64,000 bases of DNA from Adenophora triphylla var. japonica (Eukaryota > Streptophyta > Magnoliopsida > Asterales > Campanulaceae). Made by a program: the position numbers and the translations under genes. Location: NCBI GenBank assembly GCA_022495995.1, contig JAFEMH010000166.1:186001-250000 (forward strand), written 5' to 3'. The first letter of the stretch is position 1; the number at the start of each line of letters is the position of its first letter. Below, one piece after another: positions 57,207 through 64,000 of this stretch. The notes below the pieces were generated by a model. It was not told where the DNA came from and did not search any database. It worked only from the letters and a program-made list of their open reading frames with translations.

Positions 57207-58044
57207 ATTCCAAAAATGTGCTAAATAGAGGGTTGTTGAGGAAATAAGAGGAGGGGGTCAATTGAAACTTTCCGTTATTCGAGGGGTTAGTGCTGAAAAA
57301 AAAAAGAAAAAAAGAAAAAAATTTAAATAATTATTTTTTATTTTTTTGTAACGCCCCTAAACCCTTTCTTCCCCACGTCTTTCCCAGTTCCCCCTTCTTC
57401 TCCGTTCCCCATTCTCAGCCGCTCCCGTTCCCTCTCCACTGTTACCAACTCCCAACCATTGCCAGCGAAAACCTAAACCCTTTCTCCTCCATACCAGCCT
57501 TCCTCCAGTTCCAAACCCAAACCCCAAATCGGAAACCCCCTTCCACTGGTTCCAACGCCTTTCACTTCCCCTCCATCACCATTACCGGCCAAAACCTTCA
57601 TCAAGTCCGGCGAGTTCTTCCATTGATTCCGGCCCTAACCCCTCTTTGTTCCTCAATCAAAGACGCAAACCTTCCTCTCTTCTCTCTCCGATCTCGGCCC
57701 TCCTTCCCTTCGCCGGCTCTTCTTCTTCCTGTTCCCAATTCCGGCCGAATCCCAAATCCCGGCCAAGTCCAAATCCGGTGAGAACCCAAACCCACCTCCA
57801 CCATTTCAGCCGCACCCTCTCCTCCTTCTTCCACCATTTCAACTGCTCCTTCACTTGCTATACTAGCCGGACCCAAACTCCCTCTATACCAGCTTCTTAT
57901 GCACTCCAAACTCAATCCGGCCAAAAACCTTCCCCCTTGTTACTGGCGCCACCAAGCTACTGTGCCTTCACTCCACTGGTCCTTCTCTCAGACTCAATTT
58001 GTCGCTTCAAAGCTTTCATTTAATCAAGAATTGTTGTTATTATT
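57207..58044 (+). other. Athila pol-to-3'ORF spacer, right part, pyrimidine-rich
   Basis: About 57360-57990 is strongly C/T-rich (CCCTTCTTCTCC-type), with a Pro/Ser-rich open stretch (57290-57781) that I read as compositional, not a gene. A pyrimidine-rich tract followed by TTATTTTGGAG just before the ATG at 58045/58051 could serve as a splice acceptor for the 3' ORF. Confidence 0.55.
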
Positions 58045-59322
58045 TTGGAGATGGGACGGACTCGAGCTAGTGTGAAAAAGGGTGAGGAGTTGTCCAATGT
58101 TGCTAAAGAAAAGAATCGTTCCAAGGTATCGAAGGTGACTCGAGGCTCGAAACGGAAGCGTTCGGACACTCGTTCAACATCAAAATCAAAGGTGAATCAA
58201 GGTGAGTGTTCTCGCACAGTTAATGTTGATAATGAGTTTGGGATTGAATTTCGTGATGAAATGCAAAAGGTTCGATTCTAAAAGTTGGTTGGGCGAAAAA
58301 TTGTGAGTAGCCGTTATGTGGATGATAGGGTGCTTTCTACATTGGGTTTGGTAGATGATTTTGCGTATTTGGTTGATAAAGTGGGGTGGACATATTTTCT
58401 TTCTCTTAAATTTCCAACTTATGCAAGGTTGACATTGGAGTTTTTGAGTTCGGTAAAAGCGGAAGTGTTGGATGGGCCAGAAGAGGGGCGGATTACTTTC
58501 CGTCTTTTTAATAAAGAATTTAGTTTATCTCTTTTTGGGTTCAATGAAATTTTTCGTTTTCCGAATGGGGGTAAGAGGAGAATCAATGAGAGGGAGTTTG
58601 TGCAAAGTAGTTTTTGGTATAAAATTTCTAAAGAGGTTACTTATCATGCATCGAATTCGAAAGCTACGTCTATTGATAATCCTTGCTTTCGTTATATGCA
58701 TCAGGTAATGGCAAGAACTTTGTTTGCACGGGGTGGAAGTGATGGTTCGGTGAGAAGGGATGAATTGTATTTTTTATGGTGTATGGTCTCGAAAAGAAAG
58801 GTGGATTCGGGATCATATTTGGCAAGGCATTTTGAGAAAGTAGGGAAGGCAAAGAAGGGAGTGATAGCAATTGGTGGATTGATCACACCAATAGATATTC
58901 ACTTGGGATTTCAAAGTGAGATAAAAAAGTTGTTGGCGGTGAAGGGTAGTGATCGGTTGGATTTGCAGTCGTGTATTCAAATAGGTATGATCACATCAGA
59001 AGAGGGGAATTATTATTTGGGTCATGATCGTTTGGCAACCCGTATTGTACTTCCGGTTAACAATCGAAAGTGGGTTCGGGATGAGAGAAATTGGAAGGTG
59101 GAGGACTTTGGTTATGAGTCAATTTCGGAGTCAATTCCGGTACCACGTTTATGTTTACCCCCACCACCGGGTAGTGGCGCTTCTGTGGAGGGTATGTTGG
59201 AGAGAGTTTTGTTGGAGTTGGAGTCTCAACGGGCATGAATGGAACAAATAAATGCAAATGTGGAGAAGTTGGATGCAAGGGTGAAGAATATTGCCCGTCG
59301 TACGGGTCTTTCGGCTGATTGA
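58045..59322 (+). pseudogene. Athila 3' ORF (ATHILA ORF-1-type protein), two stops
   Basis: One frame of 426 codons from ATG 58045 (or 58051) to TGA 59320-59322, with TAA at 58279-58281 and TGA at 59236-59238. The N-terminus is basic with a nuclear-localisation-like SKRKRSDTRS. The middle reads DRVLSTLGLVDDFAYLVDKV, YARLTLEFLSSVKAEV, ITFRLFNKEFSLSLFGFNEI and SDGSVRRDELYFLWCMVSKR. This is the pattern of the plant ATHILA ORF-1 domain. The C-terminus is Pro-rich then coiled (EQINANVEKLDARVKNIARR). It sits in the position called env in this lineage, but I see no signal peptide or membrane segment, so an envelope role is not supported. Function unknown. Confidence 0.82.
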
Positions 59323-60731
59323 GGTTGTAAGTATTTCGTCCTTTTTATTTATATTTGTTTTTTTATTCACATTAGGGACAATGTGCATATTAAGTTTGGG
59401 GGTGGGAAATGTATATATTTTGTGTTGGTGATGTTTATATTTTGTGTTGGTGTTTTTAGGTTAGTTTTAATTTAGTTTTTTTATTAAAAAAAAATGAAAA
59501 AATGAAAAAAAAAAGAAGTAATTAGCTATGTCCTTTTTTTGTATAGTATTTTGTTAACATTTTTGGTGTTTTCCATAATTGCATGTGATCTTTTGTGACC
59601 GCTAATGTGGATAATGTGGTGTGATAATTTGTATATGCAAGTTTTGGTATATTTTTGATTAATTGTGGTACATTACTTAAGAGTTATGATTGTGTCCTAA
59701 ATCTCTTAGTTGCAGCTAGTGTACTCTTGGAAATAATCTCTTTGTTGATAATTTTGGTTCTTTTTATAAAGTTTATAGTACACCATCATCTTTTAAGTTA
59801 GTGAATTTGTTTATCAAATAGCAACATTATGCGAATCGTTAGATGAGTACTCCTTAGATGTGAATGGAACCACCCCCTTGTTGTCTTGAAAAGAAAAGAA
59901 AAGAAAGAAAAAAAATGAAAGGGGAATGAGAGCAATGGCAATTCAAATGATACTCGGTGAAACCTCCAGACGTGTAGATTAATTGGTTAGGGATTATTCT
60001 AGCTTAACCAGATTTCTGGGTATGCAGTAGCGTTATGGAGGAAGAGCTTTACCGCCGTGATGGTCCGTCCCAAGCTCGATACCGAAGTGGCTAACTCTCA
60101 AACCTTTAAATAAATATTCCTAAAGTAGATCGGGGCACGGCATTCGCTGCGACGTTGCTTCCTTGCCAAATAGGAGTATAAAGTGTTGCATATCTACCTA
60201 GTATTAGGGGCATGGAGTTCGCTGCTACAGTGTTCCCTACTTGAACGGTAGAAGGTCATAAAATGTGCTTAATTAATCAAGTTTGGGGGGGTGTAAGTGG
60301 TTATTAAATTGAGAAAATTCATGGGAGTATTCATGCTTTGTTTTTAAAAAAGTGTTGTTGTTTGATAGATAAAGTCAATAAAATAAAAGATGGTTGGTGT
60401 ACTTAGCTTTATAAAAATGGATCTTGGTTGAGAGTAAAGAGGAAGATGATAGTACATATAGAGATTTATGGTGTAATTATAATGGTTAAGTAAGATACTA
60501 CAATTAATGGAAAATATATGGCTACTTGCATAGTGGAAAGTATTATCCTGCGGTTGATGGTAGCTTGTGAATTGTGCAATTGTGAAACATGCAAGAATGT
60601 GGGGACATAGTTAATTGTAGGTTAGAATAATTTGTTTTTTTTTTAATTTTGTGTTAGTTTAGTTTTACATTGTTTATAGTTTATTTTAATGTTTGCTCGA
60701 GGACTAGCAAATGTTTAAGTTTGGGGGTATT
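59323..60731 (+). other. Athila 3' untranslated region with repeated polypurine tracts
   Basis: No gene. AAGTTTGGGGG tracts occur at 59391-59403, 60278-60291 and 60716-60728; the last directly precedes the 3' LTR and is the likely plus-strand primer. Two imperfect repeats with GGCA(C/T)GG-ATTCGCTGC near 60136 and 60212. The rest is AT-rich. Confidence 0.7.
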
Positions 60732-62128
60732 TGATGAGTGAGTTTTACACTCATCCATTGAATACTTTATGGACTTATACTTAGCTTAATCCTTGAGTTT
60801 TGTGTATTTTAATGGGTGTTTTTAGTGTTCTTCTAGTTTTCAGGGGTTCAAATGAAGATTGAGCGAATTCGAAGCATTTTGTGCCACTTTGGAAGTGCAG
60901 GGATCTAAGTGTAAATTTTGGAAGTTGAAAAAATGGTTATCTAAAGTTTCAGGACAAAGTGAAAATAGGGAAGTTCAAGGAAAGGGCAACAGAATTTTTA
61001 TAATGTCTAAAATGCTGAAAAAAAACGACGTTGCAATTATGGGACGAAAAGAATACTTTAGTGGTCCAAAACCAAGGCAAGGCAAGGCATGCTTTGTTTG
61101 CACAGGGGCTCGGCCAAGGCAATTGCAAGGGGCCGGCCATCTTGGTGTTCTTCAGTTGGGCCAAATGGTGGACTGGCCGAGGGTTTCAGGCAGGAAGGCG
61201 GTTTGGGCTTTGGTTTGGGCTTAAGGTGGTAACTGTTTCTCTACAAAATGCAAATGCAAATGAAAACCTAGGAAAAATTAAAGCCTGCAGTTGTGTTTTT
61301 TGAAGTGCCGTGGGTAATTTTAAGGAGGAATTAATACTAATTTACATACACTACTTTTTCAATTTTTTTTTATGAACTTTTCCTCATATTTTTCCATAGC
61401 TTCTTCTTCTGATTTTTCTTGGTGTTCTTAATTTCCATGGATAGCTAAATCTCTAGTTCTTGGTATTGGAGGTAACAATTTATGTTTTGAGTTTTATTTT
61501 TCATCGTTATCATTGTATTACTTGGGATTATCAAGTAGCTTTTAAGTGGAATTTTAGAATATTTATACTGATCACATATTTGTTCTTGAATAATTTAGAA
61601 TTTCAATTGTGAACCGCCAAATTTACAATTGAAATTAGTCTTGGCTTGATAGTAACAATTCATTGAATCCCCGCCAAAAGATTCATAAGAATTGTGGTTT
61701 TTCTTTTGTTGTTCTTAAGTTCTAAATGGGTTCCTAATTAATCTATGAACGGGCCAAGGGAATAGATTAATTGGGAACCCTTGATTGCAAATCACCCGCC
61801 TAAGTGTCCCAATCATAATTTCGTAAGAACAAAACCCCAAGTGTACTTTGATTGATGAACAGTGAAACTTGAGCATAATTGTGATGCCAATTCCGGTAAT
61901 TTTGCCTTATTATTGAAACTTCAGTTTATAACAATTCTAGTTAATTTTGCAAAAGCATTATTTTTATCGAAACCAACAAATTCTTCACTTTATAAAATCT
62001 TTGTCATAGCAATAATTTTACATACTTTAAATACGTGTCTCGGTGGTTCGACCCTACTTACCCTATCTACAAATCAATTGTAGGTAGTTTGAGTTGGAAA
62101 TTTTCTTTTGACGTTTCGACACTCGTCA
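60732..62128 (+). repeat. Athila 3' LTR
   Basis: Starts TGATGAGTGAGTTTTACACTCATC and ends ACTCGTCA, 1397 bp. By eye about 17 base differences from the 5' LTR. Followed by the ATTAA duplication. Confidence 0.92.
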
Positions 62129-62133
62129 ATTAA
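62129..62133 (+). repeat. Target-site duplication ATTAA, right (Athila)
   Basis: Exact repeat of 31641-31645. Tat copy B integrase continues at 62134. Confidence 0.92.
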
Positions 62134-62293
62134 GGGTGCCACGACGGGATTTGCAAAGTTAGATCCAAAATGGGAGGGTCCCTTTCAGATTGCTAAGGTT
62201 GTGCGAGAAGGGACATATCATTTGAGGGAAGAGGGCGGCAAAGATGTCCCGAACGCGTGGAGTGTAGATCACCTCAAGCGATATTATCATTGA
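62134..62293 (+). pseudogene. Tat copy B integrase C-terminus (separated exon-like fragment)
   Basis: GATTGFAKLDPKWEGPFQI, then REGTYHLREEGGKDVPNAWS and VDHLKRYYH, ending TGA 62291-62293. Matches 21109-21269 of copy A. It carries the GPF module of integrase. Cut from the rest by the Athila insertion. Confidence 0.9.
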
Positions 62294-63592
62294 AGAGAAA
62301 AGGGTAATTTGTCTATTTAAAATTATTCTTATTAGAATCTTTTTCATAGTAATTCTGATGAATATACGGAGTTTTCAATCATGAATGAAAGTTATATATG
62401 TCTTGAATACTTTGAATGAAATGAAAGTATCATGAATGGAAGTTATACATGTTTTGAATATTTTGAATGAAATATGAAATTTTATGACTCAAATTTGTTT
62501 TGCTGTTATTATACTTTGTACTATAATAATGCTCATGTAGTAAGTCGCTAAAGGCAGAAAAAGTAAGTCGCTTGGAGTAAAGTTGCCTAAAGACAACTTC
62601 ACTTTTTCGATGGGAGTGTAAGTATATGGTGTTATCTCGCCAAAGACAAGAAGGTAAAAGGTTTTTGATGAATTATCAAAACAAATTGCAAGCCGCATGA
62701 AATTGTAAGGGAAAGAGAGTCTATCTCGCCTTTATGGCATAGAAAGTCTACGGACTATAAAAAAGAAAGTCTACGGACTATAAACATGAAAGTCCCATCT
62801 CGCCTGAATGGCATGAATATGGATGCGACTATAAACGAGAAAGTCTATATCGACTATAAACGAGAAAGTCTATACCGACTATAAACGAGAAAGTCTATAT
62901 CGACTATAAACGAGAAAGTCTATACCGACTATAAACGAGAAAGTCTATATCGACTATAAACGAGAAAGTGCATCTCGCCTACAATGGCATGTAAAGATGA
63001 CACTATAAAGAAAGAAAGCACATCTAGCCTTTATGGCAGGTAAAGATGTTGCTGCGATAAAGAAGCCCATCTCGCCTGAATGGCATGTAAAGATGCGGTA
63101 TGCATGAAAGAAAGAATATCTCGCCTGAATGGCATGAAAAGATGTTGCTCAAGGAAGGAAAGCTTATCTAGCATCTAAGGCATATAAAGATGTTGGGGTA
63201 TAAAAGAGAGAAATTATTCTAAGTAAAAGGCATGAAGAAAACAAAGAGGAAATCAGTAAAGACAAAGATCAGCGACAATATAAGTCGCAGCATATGCACT
63301 GTAAGTAAAGTCGCCTAAAGACGACTTCACTTTTTCGATGGGAGTATAAGTATGGGGTACCTGTTATGAAAAATGAAGATTTTTGATGAACTATCAAAAC
63401 AAAGTAGCAAAGACGAGATATGAATGATGAAACAAGCAAGTAAAGCATAAAGATAAAAGGGCAAGCTCAAAGGCCGCGAATATACATTGTCTAAAGGCAC
63501 ACAGGCCCAAATAAAAGAAAGTAAATTGTTTAGCCACCCAGGTGAGTTACAAAAGTTTTTCAAAAGAAACTAAGTACAAAGGCAGAAACAGG
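62294..63592 (+). repeat. Tat copy B 3' non-coding region with tandem repeats
   Basis: Same layout as 21270-22288: ATGAATG(G/A)AAGTTATA repeats, hairpin at 62580-62599, array of about six 25-bp GACTATAAACGAGAAAGTC units (62827-62970) and CATCT...AGATG units to 63190. From about 63230 it departs from copy A and adds a second hairpin copy at 63308-63327 and a spacer leading to the antisense 3' exon. Confidence 0.8.
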
Positions 63593-64000
63593 CTAGACAT
63601 TGGGTTCATCTGATGGAGCGGCTTGGGTAGATCCAGAAGCTACCAGGGAGAGATTCTTGGCATCATCCAAAAGTTTATGCTTCTGCTCAAGTTGATCATT
63701 CCATAAAGCAAGAACATTTGGAGTATGGATAGGAGTGGGATTCCAGGGAGCCTTACCCAGTAATGCATCTTCTTCTGCAAGGTCCTTGAGTTCATCAGGT
63801 GAGTAGGGGACCATAGGATGACCACGGCGGCAAACCTCGCTGAAAATTGGCTCTGAGCCCCATTTAGCAAGTCGCTCAATAGTAATGGCGGGGATTTCAG
63901 AGGCATCAACATCGGCGGCCCGCATGACCTGTAAAGAGGATTGGTCGCCAATATCAAGAAGGTCATCTTTAAGTTTGGCCACGTCAGCATTAAGAGAAGC
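63593..64000 (-). CDS. Last exon of the Tat copy B antisense gene (runs off the window)
   Basis: Open on the minus strand from the window edge (ASLNADVAKLKDDLLDIGDQ) to TAG after PSDEPNV. Charged, probably helical: IPAITIERLAKWGSEPIF, YSPDELKDLAEEDALLG, LALWNDQLEQKHKLLDDAKN. It corresponds in place to the missing 3' end of the copy A gene at 22289-23731. Plant 'putative gypsy type transposon' proteins commonly end in a coiled coil, consistent with this. Function unknown. Confidence 0.6.
   Translation of the reverse strand, partial: ASLNADVAKLKDDLLDIGDQSSLQVMRAADVDASEIPAITIERLAKWGSEPIFSEVCRRGHPMVPYSPDELKDLAEEDALLGKAPWNPTPIHTPNVLALWNDQLEQKHKLLDDAKNLSLVASGSTQAAPSDEPNV

Larger units (their letters stand above)
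31646..62128 (+). mobile_element. Athila-lineage Ty3/gypsy element (12.3 kb plus nested 18.2-kb insertion)
   Basis: LTRs 31646-33038 and 60732-62128, aspartate-tRNA primer site, gag-pol frame 33161-38527, and an Athila-type 3' ORF 58045-59322. Gag and RT wording (FELK-like ... EVFMDDFSLYGDSFDACL, MPFGLCNAPATFQRCM) is typical of Athila. By eye the LTRs differ by roughly 17 substitutions and a few indels, so the insertion is fairly recent. Protein 3' of pol lacks envelope hallmarks. It is non-autonomous as read because of three stops in gag-pol and the nested Ogre-like element between pol and the 3' ORF. Confidence 0.93.
25152..64000 (+). mobile_element. Tat-lineage element, copy B (3' end outside window; split by Athila element)
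   Basis: Same family as copy A, sharing the LTR at 24427-25151. Coding runs 25739-31645, is cut by the Athila insertion 31646-62128, and resumes at 62134 with the last 50 or so codons of integrase. The 3' repeats and the start of the antisense gene's last exon follow to the window end. It is better preserved than A: the integrase zinc finger and the antisense 3' exon are present. Confidence 0.9.

Noticed and set aside
57290..57781. 163-codon Pro/Ser-rich ORF as a gene or secreted peptide
   Set aside because: Produced by a C/T-rich tract; no domain and no conserved start. It may be a leader or splice-acceptor region for the Athila 3' ORF.
1..64000. A host protein-coding gene within the window
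   Set aside because: Every long reading frame is explained by one of the four retrotransposon families or their antisense cargo, and all non-repeat-like gaps fall inside element boundaries set by TSDs.

Overview
The window is plant nuclear heterochromatin, almost certainly eudicot and probably pericentromeric. It consists entirely of LTR retrotransposons nested in one another. I found no host single-copy gene, no rRNA or tRNA gene, no origin and no CRISPR array. The evidence is conserved polyprotein motifs, TG...CA long terminal repeats, tRNA-complementary primer-binding sites and exact 5-bp target-site duplications (TSDs).

Layout. (1) Two copies of a Tat-lineage Ty3/gypsy element stand head to tail around one LTR (24427-25151). 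Copy A occupies 1-24426 and its 5' end lies outside the window. Copy B occupies 25152-64000 and its 3' end lies outside. (2) Copy A is split at 3201-18219 by a Ty1/copia array with the structure LTR-internal-LTR-internal-LTR, flanked by the TSD TAGAT. (3) Copy B is split at 31646-62128 by an Athila-lineage element flanked by the TSD ATTAA. (4) The Athila element is itself split at 39010-57201 by an 18.2-kb Ogre-like element flanked by the TSD CCATG. The insertion order is therefore Tat, then copia into A and Athila into B, then Ogre-like into Athila.

Coding state. Every sense polyprotein is broken. The Athila gag-pol is closest to intact: one 1788-codon frame with three stop codons. Tat B has two frameshifts and a few stops. 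Tat A is more decayed and has lost the integrase zinc finger. Both copia copies and the Ogre-like pol carry many small frameshifts. These cluster at CAG/CTG sites and differ between copies, which suggests that part of the damage is sequence error in methylated DNA.

Most notable content. The Tat and Ogre-like elements both carry antisense genes between integrase and the 3' LTR. In Tat A it resembles the plant 'putative gypsy type transposon' domain and has its own antisense TATA box. In the Ogre-like element there are two antisense units. One resembles DUF7745; the other is multi-exon and plant-mobile-domain-like, with two T-rich GT...AG introns. A 10-bp palindrome, TCCGCGCGGA, lies about 20-26 bp upstream of a TATA-like box in the Ogre-like LTRs and also upstream of both antisense units. 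This suggests that the element and its cargo genes share a promoter module.
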